Shown: positions 34,901 to 44,168, counted from the stretch's first letter. The stretch is 64,000 nucleotides of DNA from Tissierella sp. MB52-C2 (GCF_030931715.1 NZ_CP133261.1:2520643-2584642); one strand, 5' to 3'. Numbers and translations are program-made. The notes: generated from the letters alone by a model not told the origin.

Positions 34901-35809
34901 GTGATATATATGAATTCCCTAATAATTACTTCCCTAGAGCAAGGACTAATATTTGCAATTTTAGCTATGGGAGTATTCTTAACTTATAAAATATTAGATA
35001 TAGCAGATCTTTCCGTAGAAGGGACTTTTCCTTTTGGAGCCTTTGTATTTGCTAAGTTTATATCTATAGGCGTTAATCCAATCATTAGTACTTTAATGGC
35101 CTTTTTCTTTGGAACATTAGCAGGACTCTTTACTGCAATTCTCTTTACAAAGCTAAGAATAAAGCCATTATTATCAGGAATATTGACTATGACTATACTA
35201 TACTCTGTAAATCTAAAAATAAATGGAAAATCTAATTTTCCACTATTTAAATATGGTTCAATCTTTGATTTAGGTTCATCCTTAATAGTATTAGCTGTAA
35301 CTGTATTGTTAATAAAAATCATACTAGATCAATTTCTAAAAACTGAAACGGGATATTTATTAATAGCAACTGGAGATAATGAATCTCTAGTAAAATCTTT
35401 AGGAGAGAATAGTAATAAATATAAGGTAATAGGACTAATGTTAGCTAATGGATTTGTAGCTTTAAGTGGTGCCTTAATGGCCCAAATGCAAGGTTTTGCA
35501 GATATAACTATGGGTAATTCCATTATAGTAGTAGCCCTTGCTTCAATCATAATAGGAGACACTGTAAAGAAAAACTCAAGCAAAATAAAAAACACAACTA
35601 GGGCAATATTAGGCGCTATTATCTACAAACTTATTGGTGGCATTGCCATAGACCTAGGTCTGAATCCTAATGACCTTAGAGCGATAAATGCAATAATCGT
35701 AATAGTATTTCTATCCTATAATAATTTCGCAACTGATTTTTTAGGATATATGAAAAAAGAAGGAGGAAGAAAAAATGTTAAAAATAGTAAACCTGTCAAA
35801 GAGTTTTAA
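34901..35809 (+). CDS. ABC transporter permease, TrpY type
   Basis: 302 aa with eight or so hydrophobic segments and the branched-chain-type permease layout (ILDIADLSVEGTFPFGAF, TKLRIKPLLSGILTMTILYSVNLKI, NGFVALSGALMAQMQGFADI). It forms the membrane channel for both binding proteins. A good ribosome site (GAGGTGATATAT) lies before the ATG at 34,910; a start 9 bp upstream is also open. It overlaps the ATPase gene by 35 bp. Confidence 0.88.
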   Translation: MIYMNSLIITSLEQGLIFAILAMGVFLTYKILDIADLSVEGTFPFGAFVFAKFISIGVNPIISTLMAFFFGTLAGLFTAILFTKLRIKPLLSGILTMTILYSVNLKINGKSNFPLFKYGSIFDLGSSLIVLAVTVLLIKIILDQFLKTETGYLLIATGDNESLVKSLGENSNKYKVIGLMLANGFVALSGALMAQMQGFADITMGNSIIVVALASIIIGDTVKKNSSKIKNTTRAILGAIIYKLIGGIAIDLGLNPNDLRAINAIIVIVFLSYNNFATDFLGYMKKEGGRKNVKNSKPVKEF

Positions 35810-36536
35810 CAAAAATACAGATAATGAAATTAATATTTTTCAAGACTTCAACTTGGAAATTGAAGAAAATAAATGTACAGCAATTATTGGCTCCAATGGC
35901 TGCGGTAAATCTACTCTCCTTAATATGATAGGTGGAAGTATATTATCAGATAAAGGTCAAATCATATTAAATGGACATAATATAGAAAATTTAAGAGAAG
36001 AACAAAGAGCTAACTATATTGGAAGAGTATATCAAAATCCTTCCATGGGAGTCTCCCCCTCCCTTACTATACTGGAGAATATGTCCTTAGCTGATAAAAA
36101 GGGAGAAAAATTTACCTTAAGAAAACTTATTAAAAAGAATAACATAGGTAAATATGCAGAACTATTAAAGGATTTGGATTTGGGTCTTGAAAACAAGCTA
36201 AATACAAAAGTAAAATTTTTATCTGGTGGTCAAAGACAATCTCTATCTCTGGTAATGGCAGCTATGAAGCATCCAGATTTGCTTTTACTTGACGAACATA
36301 CTGCTGCTTTAGACCCTAAGACATCAAATGTAGTAATGCAAAAAACAAAGGAATTAATAAAGAAATATTCCATGACAACCATAATGATTTCTCATAATAT
36401 GAAAGATGCCATAGAATATTCAGATAGAATAATAATGTTAGATAAGGGTCAGATAGTATTTGATAAGCCAAGTATAAATGTGACGGAAAAAGAATTGATT
36501 GATATATATATAGAAAAGCTTCAGGACGTAGCATAA
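35775..36536 (+). CDS. ABC transporter ATP-binding protein, TrpZ type
   Basis: 253 aa. Walker A GSNGCGKST near residue 39, signature LSGGQRQ near 150, Walker B LLLLDEH and the switch His in ISHNMKD. The start follows AGAAGGAGGAAGAAAA and lies inside the end of the permease gene in another frame, so the two are translationally coupled. It drives import by both T-box-controlled binding proteins. Confidence 0.92.
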   Translation: MLKIVNLSKSFNKNTDNEINIFQDFNLEIEENKCTAIIGSNGCGKSTLLNMIGGSILSDKGQIILNGHNIENLREEQRANYIGRVYQNPSMGVSPSLTILENMSLADKKGEKFTLRKLIKKNNIGKYAELLKDLDLGLENKLNTKVKFLSGGQRQSLSLVMAAMKHPDLLLLDEHTAALDPKTSNVVMQKTKELIKKYSMTTIMISHNMKDAIEYSDRIIMLDKGQIVFDKPSINVTEKELIDIYIEKLQDVA

Positions 36537-36543
36537 TCGCATA

Positions 36544-36574
36544 AAACCACTCCTATATCATATAGGAGTGGTTT
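36544..36574 (+). terminator. Terminator of the aromatic amino acid transporter operon
   Basis: Near-perfect palindrome AAACCACTCCTATA / TATAGGAGTGGTTT, 7 bp after the ATPase stop codon. It is followed by a short T-rich tail. Confidence 0.85.
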
Positions 36575-36693
36575 ATAATTACAACATTATTCTTTCTTAA
36601 AATCTCCATACCATCCCGGATGAAAATCCAGTTCTAACATATTTCCAAACTCAATTGCTCATTCTCTAAAGAAGAAACCAACAGAGGTTAAAG

Positions 36694-37785
36694 TTAATAT
36701 GCTTTTGAATAATACTCCACAACATGATTGCTAGTTCCCTTTTTTAATTTAACTACTACAGGCCCATTTAAGAACAATCGCTTTTTTGACACTTTATCCA
36801 TGATCACAATAAAATGGCTGCACAAAATCTTATCTTCTTGCTTAATCATATTCATAGGATCATAGCCACAAATGTAAAAATTTCCCTTATGTTTTACAAA
36901 AGATTTATTAAAAAAATCTCCAAATTTCTTTTCTCTTTCATTTATATACTCTCTAAAATACTTTTCTATTTGTAAACTTTTTATATCGTCTATATTAACT
37001 ATATCATAACCATTTTTATCTGATATTTCCTCAAATATATATTCATTCTGCCCTGATATTTCACGCGTAAAAGGTATATCTAACTCCTCTAAAAGAAATA
37101 AAAATAATACTCCCGTATAATAGCAAATTTTACGAACATTAAATATTATGGATATATCCTCAGTAAGGATTTTCTTGTAGTTTTCTATTCTTCTGTCATA
37201 GAGCTCTTTTGAAATATCTCTAAGTGCCTTGGTTCCACAATATTCAGCGCTTCCTTCAATCGTTTCAATTGCAAATTCGTATTTTATAATATCTCCATAC
37301 TTTCTTAACCTTAGCATCCTCAGTGAAATAATTTCTTTTAGTATATTATACTTTATGTTTCTATCACTACTATTAAGAGCCTCAACAAGCAATATATTTT
37401 CTTTATACTTTATTTCATAATTTTTTAAGTCCATAGGATAATCTAATCCTTTTAAATCATCGGGAAAACGTACCTCATTATTTGTAATCTGATATGAATG
37501 AAACATTTCATGTATTATATTAGAAGCCAGTTCCCTACTATCCTCTTGACTAGGATTCTCAGTATACCATATAGCTAAATTACTTCCATTATAATCGATA
37601 CTAGTATTCCCTAAAAATCTTTTATCATATGGTATTTCTCCACTTTTAAAAAAGACCTTTGTTTTATTATAAATTGCAAATTCCGTTCTAAAAAATTCAG
37701 CCCATAAATCATTATACTTTACCTTATCTAGCTCTAATTCTATATTTCTATATAAATTCCTCATCTTACAATCTATTCCCTCCAT
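36694..37785 (-). CDS. Zincin-like protein with HExxH motif
   Basis: 363 aa. ASNIIHEMFHSYQ places a zinc site at His92-Glu93-His96, and ETIEGSAEYCG near residue 173 is a plausible third-ligand region, as in gluzincins. No signal peptide or membrane helix is obvious apart from one hydrophobic stretch near 220. The family is not one I can name. It probably is a cytosolic metallopeptidase or inactive relative. Start could also be the ATG eight codons in; both have purine-rich sites. Confidence 0.55.
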   Translation of the reverse strand: MEGIDCKMRNLYRNIELELDKVKYNDLWAEFFRTEFAIYNKTKVFFKSGEIPYDKRFLGNTSIDYNGSNLAIWYTENPSQEDSRELASNIIHEMFHSYQITNNEVRFPDDLKGLDYPMDLKNYEIKYKENILLVEALNSSDRNIKYNILKEIISLRMLRLRKYGDIIKYEFAIETIEGSAEYCGTKALRDISKELYDRRIENYKKILTEDISIIFNVRKICYYTGVLFLFLLEELDIPFTREISGQNEYIFEEISDKNGYDIVNIDDIKSLQIEKYFREYINEREKKFGDFFNKSFVKHKGNFYICGYDPMNMIKQEDKILCSHFIVIMDKVSKKRLFLNGPVVVKLKKGTSNHVVEYYSKAY

Positions 37786-37920
37786 TCCCCCATATTGATG
37801 AAAATATAATTCTAATTTTTTCCACTTTCATAATATAATCTCTTAATATAACAAAATATTAACTTGTTATATTGAAAATATCCAGTAAAATTGAGATCTC
37901 TTATTTCTATACCATAATTC

Positions 37921-38778
37921 CTAGCTAAATTCTTTAGCGTCTCTAGGCAGCTCTTTAATCTTTTTAATATATTCCGTTACATTTATATCGTCTTTAGTAG
38001 GATAAGAGTATTCAAGTGATTCAGCTAACAAGTTTCCTATTCTTCGTATAAATCTACCTGCTATAAATAATGATTCCCACATTTTATCATAATCTATAGG
38101 CGGATATATTGAAATAAAGTCATTATATATTTCATCAGATAAGTATTTTTTTAACCATTTTCCGTATTTGCCCACATTTATATTCCATTCATTCTCTTCC
38201 CCAATATACCATGATAACAATGTTTTTATACAATCCATTAAAATAACATCAAACATATATTTAGCAAGAGGTAATTCATCTCTCCATATTCCTTTGGCGA
38301 CATAGGTTTGAATCCACCATGCTTCATTCAATAATTCATCAAACTCCTTTTTTGAAGGCTTTAGTACATGGTATCCATTATCATTGGGTGCGGATATTTT
38401 AAGCTCAATATCATCTTTATTCAATAGTATTTTACTAAGAGTATCTTCTCTAACTATTTCTTTAATTTTCTTAACATCCTTAAAGCTAAGGTCTATTCTA
38501 ACTCCATCTTTAAACTGCATAAGAAAAATATATGAGCCATCCTCAAAATCATTTTGCTGCATAATAACAAGCTCTCCAAATATATTAATCCAGCTTTGAT
38601 TTATTTTATAACTTAAATCTTCTATATTGGTTATAAAGAATACTATATCATAATCTTGCATTATATCCTTAGGTGCATTAGAGTTAACCCTTGAACCATT
38701 CAGCATAACAGCTCTAACCCCATCTTCACTGTTAGCAAAATCTAGTATCTGCTTCATTACTTCATTTTCTTTTCTCAT
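37921..38778 (-). CDS. ANT(6)/AadE-like aminoglycoside adenylyltransferase
   Basis: 285 aa, the normal length for streptomycin 6-adenylyltransferases. MLNGSRVNSNAPKDIMQDYDIVFFI contains the GS-xn-DxD nucleotidyltransferase site, and VRIDLSF holds the third acidic residue. The C-terminal helical part (NEAWWIQTYVAKGIWRDELPLAKYM) is typical of the family. It would transfer AMP to streptomycin-like compounds. Many chromosomal relatives have no proven resistance phenotype, so the drug link is inferred. Confidence 0.85.
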   Translation of the reverse strand: MRKENEVMKQILDFANSEDGVRAVMLNGSRVNSNAPKDIMQDYDIVFFITNIEDLSYKINQSWINIFGELVIMQQNDFEDGSYIFLMQFKDGVRIDLSFKDVKKIKEIVREDTLSKILLNKDDIELKISAPNDNGYHVLKPSKKEFDELLNEAWWIQTYVAKGIWRDELPLAKYMFDVILMDCIKTLLSWYIGEENEWNINVGKYGKWLKKYLSDEIYNDFISIYPPIDYDKMWESLFIAGRFIRRIGNLLAESLEYSYPTKDDINVTEYIKKIKELPRDAKEFS

Positions 38779-38842
38779 ATATACTTTGCCCCTTTATCTA
38801 CATCTAGATTATTTTTTAATCTCTTATCCTTTTATCATTTCA

Positions 38843-38866
38843 AGGGCTGACATCTTGTCAGCCCCT
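38843..38866 (-). terminator. Terminator between APH-like and ANT(6)-like genes
   Basis: Arms GGGCTGACA / TGTCAGCCC with a TCT loop, ten bases 3' of the phosphotransferase-like gene. The T-run on the minus strand is poor. Confidence 0.7.
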
Positions 38867-38875
38867 AAAATTCTA

Positions 38876-39862
38876 CTACTTTATTTGTTTGCCAAAAAAC
38901 ATAGAATCTTGCTCCATAATACTCATTAATTTATCTCTTAAATCCAGCATCCATCTAGGTTCATTATCCCAAGTTTCCTTAGCCGACACTAGAACTCTAG
39001 TATATCCATATAAATTTGCAAATCTTCTTAGCATAGGCATATACAGTAACATCTCGTCTGAAACATTAAACTCTTGTGTGTATCCCATTATAAAATTTTC
39101 TCTTAGCATAGAATAATCCTCACAAGATGTTTCACTTATTATATTGTTTAATGATCTTTCTATATCCATAGCATACCAGTGATACATGGCATCATCAAAA
39201 TCAATTATATTTAATCTATCTGCTGATTGGTCATAGAATATATTATCCAACTCAAAGTCATAGTGTATTAGACCAAAATTTTGGTCATCTTTAGGTATTT
39301 TAGATAAATAATCCCTTACCATCTTAGCCTCTTGTTTGGCTAATATCTCATTAGGAAAATCTTCTAATTCCTTTTCAATCCACTCAAGAACATCCTCATA
39401 TGACCATCGCAACCTTTTGTCAGGTTTATATTCCGAAGATAACCTATGAAGCTTGCCTAAATATTCACCATGTTTTCTGCATATCTCTTGTGTATATTCT
39501 ATTTCTCCCAATTGAATCCCCGCAACTCTATCAAAAACAACTGCAAAATACTTTCCCCAAGGAGTATCCACTTCTACTAACTCTTTATTATCCTTTGAAG
39601 GCACAGTGGATAAAACAGGATATTCCCTTGATTTTAAATAACGAATAAATTCTAATTCTCTTATTATATTATTCTTATCTCTTTCAGCTACAGGAGAAAA
39701 TCTCAGTAATCGAGTTTTACCATTATATTGAAACGGGTAAATCGCATTTGATGAAATTCTATAATAGTCAAAGAGTTTAAGTGAAGATAAATCGTATTCC
39801 CAATTCTCTAGAATCATTTCTGCCAAATCTCTATTATCAAAAAGATATTTTAGTTTTAACAT
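38876..39862 (-). CDS. APH/choline kinase-like phosphotransferase
   Basis: 328 aa. The kinase catalytic loop reads LIHYDFELDNIFYD near residue 203 (HxDxxxxN), and the metal-binding IIDFDDA follows at about 221. An N-lobe with KTRLLRFSP and the EVDTPWGKYFAVVFDRVAG hinge precede it. The substrate could be a small alcohol, an amino sugar or an antibiotic. ATG after AAAGAGGTAGAATAAC. A related gene lies at 40602-41588, and a truncated one at 4.5-5.0 kb. Confidence 0.82.
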   Translation of the reverse strand: MLKLKYLFDNRDLAEMILENWEYDLSSLKLFDYYRISSNAIYPFQYNGKTRLLRFSPVAERDKNNIIRELEFIRYLKSREYPVLSTVPSKDNKELVEVDTPWGKYFAVVFDRVAGIQLGEIEYTQEICRKHGEYLGKLHRLSSEYKPDKRLRWSYEDVLEWIEKELEDFPNEILAKQEAKMVRDYLSKIPKDDQNFGLIHYDFELDNIFYDQSADRLNIIDFDDAMYHWYAMDIERSLNNIISETSCEDYSMLRENFIMGYTQEFNVSDEMLLYMPMLRRFANLYGYTRVLVSAKETWDNEPRWMLDLRDKLMSIMEQDSMFFGKQIK

Positions 39863-40103
39863 GTTATTCTACCTCTTTCAAATAAATTTTAATTGATTTT
39901 TAGTCTTTGAAACAGCAAAATAACACCAGCCAATTTAACCGAAAAAATATTATTTACTGCTTCACTTTAGATATAATTCACCTTATTTCGTATTACCCGA
40001 CGTTTCATGTCGATCACTCCCTTCAAAATTAGTGTTTTGTTAGTTTTTATGTATATTAAATTATTATTAAATAGTTCATAATTCTATCCATAATAATTTT
40101 AAT

Positions 40104-40574
40104 CTAATCATCAGACCTTATAAACAATTCCATTATATCATTGTCCGATTTAAATCCTTTTCTCTCATAAAACTCAACTGCTTCACGGCTTGGCCATACT
40201 ATCAATATTTCTAAATCCTTTTCTGTTGCCCAAGCCTTTACATTATCCATAAGCTTAGAACCAATGCCTTTACCTCTATATGACGGTCTTGTATAAACAT
40301 TTGTAACATATCCATACTCATCAATAATCCTATTGGGCTTCGGAATCTTTCTAATATGATTAATAGAAATATGGGATACGATTATATTATTATCCAATAC
40401 TATCCAATGAGTCCAATTCCTTTCTGCTAATCCACTTTTAAAGAACTTATAACATTCTTCTAAAAATATATCTTTGTTTATAGAATTTGAAATCTCTTTA
40501 TTTTCAGTCTTAAAATCCCATCTCATCTGCGATAGCTGCATAAAGTCTTCTGTTCCTGCTATCCTATATTCCAT
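40104..40574 (-). CDS. GNAT family N-acetyltransferase
   Basis: 156 aa. VYTRPSYRGKGIGSKLMDNVKAWA near residues 95-118 is the acetyl-CoA loop, and SREAVEFYERKGF is the C-terminal motif. A complete, compact GNAT without extra domains. It lies 27 bp after the phosphotransferase gene in transcription order and may share its mRNA. Start after AAAGGAAGGAATTATT. Confidence 0.87.
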   Translation of the reverse strand: MEYRIAGTEDFMQLSQMRWDFKTENKEISNSINKDIFLEECYKFFKSGLAERNWTHWIVLDNNIIVSHISINHIRKIPKPNRIIDEYGYVTNVYTRPSYRGKGIGSKLMDNVKAWATEKDLEILIVWPSREAVEFYERKGFKSDNDIMELFIRSDD

Positions 40575-40601
40575 AATAATTCCTTCCTTTCATATTACTA
40601 G

Positions 40602-41588
40602 CTAAATATTTCCTAATAAATCAGATAAACTTTTTTGATTTTCAGCAAGCCAAATCATTTCTTTTGCGAATCTAGCAGGTGGCAAACTATGTTGATCCAT
40701 ATAAGCATCTGTCCACCATGTACTTTCCATATACCATAACAACTGTAATGCGTTTGTTAGATACCCCTCACTTACGTTGCATTCCTCACTGTAACCTTCA
40801 ATAAATGCTGAGGCAAGAGATACATCAAAATCATCATCTAGAGCACATGACATAACAGCACGAGCAACATCAAGTTGTGGATAATCATAATTTAATCGAT
40901 CAAAATCTAAAATTGCTGTTAGTCCGTTATTATCAAATAAAAGATTATCAACCCAGAGATCACGATGAGCCCATCCTAATTGAAGTGACTCACATATTTC
41001 CATATTTAAATCTTCTGTTGCCTTACGTTGGGCATCTATATAAGTAAGTAACTGTATTTTATCATTTTCCTTTTCTTGTTTCCATACTGAGTTCCAATAT
41101 GCTAAACGTTCTTCACGACACGGAGGAATAAATTTGGGATTATTTTTAATACCTAGTGTTCCATCATTTAATAATCTATGCATTCTCCCTGTTACTTTAC
41201 CTAAATCATATATTTGATGAACATTAGTCTTACCCGGCGGGATTACTTTCCCCTGACAAAATTCCATCACCATGAATTGTTCACCATTATCAGATTCAAG
41301 TAAAATATTTTCATTATGTGATAACAAGTTTGGGCACTGGACACCCTGACTATACAATCTAGCCTGCTGAGCAAATGCAAATAGTAGATCTTCTGTCTTA
41401 TACATTTTATATCTTTCTTTGTTATATTGCTTAATTAGAAACTGTCCTGAATCTGTGGTAATTTTCCATTTTAAATTTAACCATCCTCGTTTTATTGGCG
41501 TAGATTCCAATACATTTAAATCAAATAAACGATGAAATGTTTTTATTAAATCATCTAAGACCATTTCTTCTAATATTATTGTTTTCAT
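40602..41588 (-). CDS. APH/choline kinase-like phosphotransferase
   Basis: 328 aa. Catalytic loop WAHRDLWVDNLLFD near residue 205 (HRDxxxDN type) and ILDFDRL near residue 222 for metal binding. The N-lobe (WLNLKWKITTDSGQFLIKQYN) and the hinge MEFCQGK agree with the spore-coat CotS / homoserine kinase-like branch. A good ribosome site, GTAGGAGATGGGAA, precedes the ATG. The substrate is unknown. Confidence 0.82.
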   Translation of the reverse strand: MKTIILEEMVLDDLIKTFHRLFDLNVLESTPIKRGWLNLKWKITTDSGQFLIKQYNKERYKMYKTEDLLFAFAQQARLYSQGVQCPNLLSHNENILLESDNGEQFMVMEFCQGKVIPPGKTNVHQIYDLGKVTGRMHRLLNDGTLGIKNNPKFIPPCREERLAYWNSVWKQEKENDKIQLLTYIDAQRKATEDLNMEICESLQLGWAHRDLWVDNLLFDNNGLTAILDFDRLNYDYPQLDVARAVMSCALDDDFDVSLASAFIEGYSEECNVSEGYLTNALQLLWYMESTWWTDAYMDQHSLPPARFAKEMIWLAENQKSLSDLLGNI

Positions 41589-41747
41589 TTCCCATCTCCT
41601 ACATTTATGATAGATAGTTTTTTACTTCTCATAAAAATCTATATAATCTCTCTAATCATAACCTTTAGTTTCATAATAATTCTCATTGTGCATTTTCCTT
41701 TTGATTGAATTATTATTAGTCCTATTATATCACTTTTCTATAACAAA

Positions 41748-42794
41748 TTAATTTACCTCAATAATAAATACCAACTCATCCATTCTAGTTATTTGCAACT
41801 CTCTATTATATCTTTTAAATTCGTTTCTTAGTAGTTGAATATTTGAATAATGTTCATCTTCTATTTCCTTTATTTCTTCTTTAGTTAATCTATTCATAAT
41901 TTTTTCCTTTTCCTCTTGATTTTCAAACATTAAATCTCCTATTACTATTCTACCATCGTCTTTTAATACCCTTAAAATTTCCTTTATGGCAACCTTCTTT
42001 TCTTCGTCATTTAGATGATGAAATGCATAGGTAGATACTATTACATCAAATTTCCTATTTTCAAAGGGTATATTAAGAAAATCTCCTAACCTTAATTTTA
42101 ATTTAGGATATTTTTCCTTTGCAACGTTTAACATTTCTCTTGATTGATCCATTCCAGTAATGTCGTATTCATTCTTTAAAAACCTATCTGCTAAATTCCC
42201 AGTACCTACACCTATCTCTAAGACTTTTATAGTCTTTTCTTTATTCTTAATAGATTTATTAAAGGTTGTATCTAGTATATCATTATAATATTTGTAGAAT
42301 TTTAAGTTTCCGCTATCTCTTTCCACTGATTTATCATAAGTCCTAGCCCAACTATTAAAATCCCATTTATCTTTCCAGTTATTTTTTATTTCCCATACTT
42401 CATTCATAGATTCTATTACCTTAATTATTTTTTCCTTATAGGTTTCATTTTCACCTTCGTATATATTATCCATAATTTCTTCTAGAGAATCTTGTATTAA
42501 CTGCATTCTATGAATTTGATTGTTTATCACTTTCCATTGAGCATGGAAATGGTTTAATATATTATCCTTACTTTCATCTGTGAATATATCCTTAATATGT
42601 TCTATTGGTATATCTAATTCTCTATACATTAATATGGTTTGTAATTTAATTAAATCATCTTCAGTAAAATACCTATAATCATTATCCATATCTCTCTTAG
42701 GATTAATTAATCCCTTCTTTTCATAAAATCTTACTTTGTTAGTTGTGATATTAAATATTTCTGATACTTCTTTTATAGAGTAGTTTTTCCCCAC
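41748..42794 (-). CDS. MerR-type regulator fused to a SAM-dependent methyltransferase
   Basis: 348 aa. Residues 1-70 form a MerR winged helix-turn-helix (YSIKEVSEIFNITTNKVRFYEKKGLI), followed by a dimerisation coiled coil to about 130. Residues about 150-300 carry a class I methyltransferase with VLEIGVGTGNLADRF (SAM motif I), GMDQS (motif II) and FDVIVSTYAFHHL (motif IV). The protein may methylate a small molecule and regulate its own gene in response to it. GTG start after AGGGGGTAACGAA. The upstream promoter has a MerR-type 19-bp spacer. Confidence 0.85.
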   Translation of the reverse strand: MGKNYSIKEVSEIFNITTNKVRFYEKKGLINPKRDMDNDYRYFTEDDLIKLQTILMYRELDIPIEHIKDIFTDESKDNILNHFHAQWKVINNQIHRMQLIQDSLEEIMDNIYEGENETYKEKIIKVIESMNEVWEIKNNWKDKWDFNSWARTYDKSVERDSGNLKFYKYYNDILDTTFNKSIKNKEKTIKVLEIGVGTGNLADRFLKNEYDITGMDQSREMLNVAKEKYPKLKLRLGDFLNIPFENRKFDVIVSTYAFHHLNDEEKKVAIKEILRVLKDDGRIVIGDLMFENQEEKEKIMNRLTKEEIKEIEDEHYSNIQLLRNEFKRYNRELQITRMDELVFIIEVN

Positions 42795-42823
42795 TTCGTT
42801 ACCCCCTTAAATATTATAAGTAT

Positions 42824-42854
42824 AATATAAACCTTAGTCTAAGGCTAAGGTCAA
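42824..42854 (-). promoter_or_regulatory. MerR-type promoter/operator with 19-bp spacer
   Basis: Minus-strand -35 TTGACC (42,849-42,854) and -10 TATATT (42,824-42,829) are separated by 19 bp instead of 17. Inside, the dyad ACCTTAG / CTAAGGT (arms 42,831-42,837 and 42,845-42,851) is centred in the spacer. This geometry is the classic target of MerR-family activators and lies 30 bp before the MerR-methyltransferase gene, so autoregulation is likely. Confidence 0.8.
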
Positions 42855-42891
42855 GGAAATAATTAAATATATTTTGTAAGTTATTATTTTC

Positions 42892-43086
42892 CTACTTTTT
42901 TCTCTTAAACACTGCTATAGCGTCCCTACTATATCCATTGGATGCATTTGCTGTAAAACAAGATACCAATTCCCAGCCTTGCTCTCCTAGTTTATTGAGC
43001 TCATAGTCGAAATCTTCTGTTTCTAATATCCCTCCACCTAATCCTTTTAATTTTACTTTTATTGTTCTATATTCCCATCTTTCCAA
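42892..43086 (-). CDS. DUF4177 domain protein
   Basis: 64 aa, TTG start at 43086 after GGAGGGAGTAAATT. The sequence WEYRTIKVK...LNKLGEQGWELVSCFTAN matches the small DUF4177 family (tyrosine/tryptophan-rich strand, then LNxLGxxGWELV). The function is unknown; members are cytosolic and about this size. It is 97 bp from the MerR-fusion gene and may be transcribed separately. Confidence 0.85.
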   Translation of the reverse strand: MERWEYRTIKVKLKGLGGGILETEDFDYELNKLGEQGWELVSCFTANASNGYSRDAIAVFKRKK

Positions 43087-43329
43087 ATTTACTCCCTCCT
43101 ATAATTTATTTTATCAAATATCTTTCTGCTCCTTCCTCTGTAGTTAATTTCTACCCCCATTGTTATACCTGCAAACTATAATGACTATTGAGTCAATGAA
43201 GAAATTAAAATCGATATTATGAGAAAGTTTGATGAGGTATTTTTATCATAAGTTAATTATTTTGTAGTATAATAAAATTATAGTTATGCTAGATTAGCAT
43301 ATAAATTTTATTTATTTGGAGGAATAGGA

Positions 43330-44118
43330 ATGCAAATAGGTTTTTTTGACTCTGGTGTCGGAGGAATTACTGTATTATATGATACGCTAAAAATGTTACC
43401 TAATGAAGATTATATATATTACGCAGATACATCAAATGTCCCTTATGGACCCAAACCGAAGGATGAAGTAAAAAAATATATATTTGATGCAATAGAGTTT
43501 ATAATGGATCAGGGTGTTAAGGCAATTGTCATTGCTTGTAATACTGCTACAAGTGTGGCTATTGAAGATCTAAGGGCTAAATATAGTGTTCCAATTATTG
43601 GCATGGAACCTGCTGTAAAACCTGCTGTTGAAAAAAATAGAAATATAAATAATCGAGTTTTAGTAACTGCAACTGCTTTGACTTTAAAGGAGGACAAACT
43701 TCAAAATCTTATTACTAAATTAGATAATGATCACATTGTTGATTTATTACCACTTCCAGGATTAGTTGAATTTGCAGAAAGATTTGAGTTTAATGAAGAA
43801 ATAGTATTACCTTATCTTAAAGAACAATTACTTAAGTATGACTTAAATAAGTATGAAACTATAGTTTTGGGTTGTACGCATTTTTCTTTCTATAAAGATA
43901 TATTTAGAAAAATACTTCCAGTAGATACAGATATAATTGACGGAAACCTTGGTACAATAAAACATTTAAAAAGGATTTTAGAAAAAGATGATGCTTTAAA
44001 CGAAGGAAACGGCAATATTGTTTTCTATAATTCAGGAATAAAGGTGGAGGATAAAGAGAAATTAGCTAACTATGGAGAATTATTTAAAAAACTAGATATT
44101 ATAAATAAATGTGATTAA
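43330..44118 (+). CDS. murI: Glutamate racemase
   Basis: 262 aa. FFDSGVGG at residues 5-12, VIACNTATS near 70 with the first catalytic Cys, and VLGCTHF near 183 with the second Cys plus His. It makes D-glutamate for peptidoglycan in the cytosol. ATG after TTTGGAGGAATAGGA, with a TATAAT at 43,268-43,273 upstream but no good -35. It is the only plus-strand gene in this area and is followed by its own terminator. Confidence 0.95.
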   Translation: MQIGFFDSGVGGITVLYDTLKMLPNEDYIYYADTSNVPYGPKPKDEVKKYIFDAIEFIMDQGVKAIVIACNTATSVAIEDLRAKYSVPIIGMEPAVKPAVEKNRNINNRVLVTATALTLKEDKLQNLITKLDNDHIVDLLPLPGLVEFAERFEFNEEIVLPYLKEQLLKYDLNKYETIVLGCTHFSFYKDIFRKILPVDTDIIDGNLGTIKHLKRILEKDDALNEGNGNIVFYNSGIKVEDKEKLANYGELFKKLDIINKCD

Positions 44119-44134
44119 CTCTTGAAACATAAAT

Positions 44135-44168
44135 TAAGAAAGCTCCCTAAAAAAGGGAGTTTTTCTTA
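44135..44168 (+). terminator. murI: Terminator of glutamate racemase
   Basis: Stem CTCCCT / AGGGAG with A-rich loop, flanked by AAGAAA / TTTTTCTT, 17 bp after the stop codon. Confidence 0.85.

Noticed and set aside
36577-36693. Short minus-strand frame ending AIEFGNMLELDFHPGWYGDFKKE near 36,582
   Set aside because: It looks like the tail of a lost gene, but it is too short to assign to a family, has no start, and was left out of the feature list.
39863-40103. Twelve-codon frame (MKRRVIRNKVNYI) with a good ribosome site near 40,010
   Set aside because: It could be a leader peptide or the start of a decayed gene. There is no terminator/antiterminator pair or recognisable coding sequence after it.
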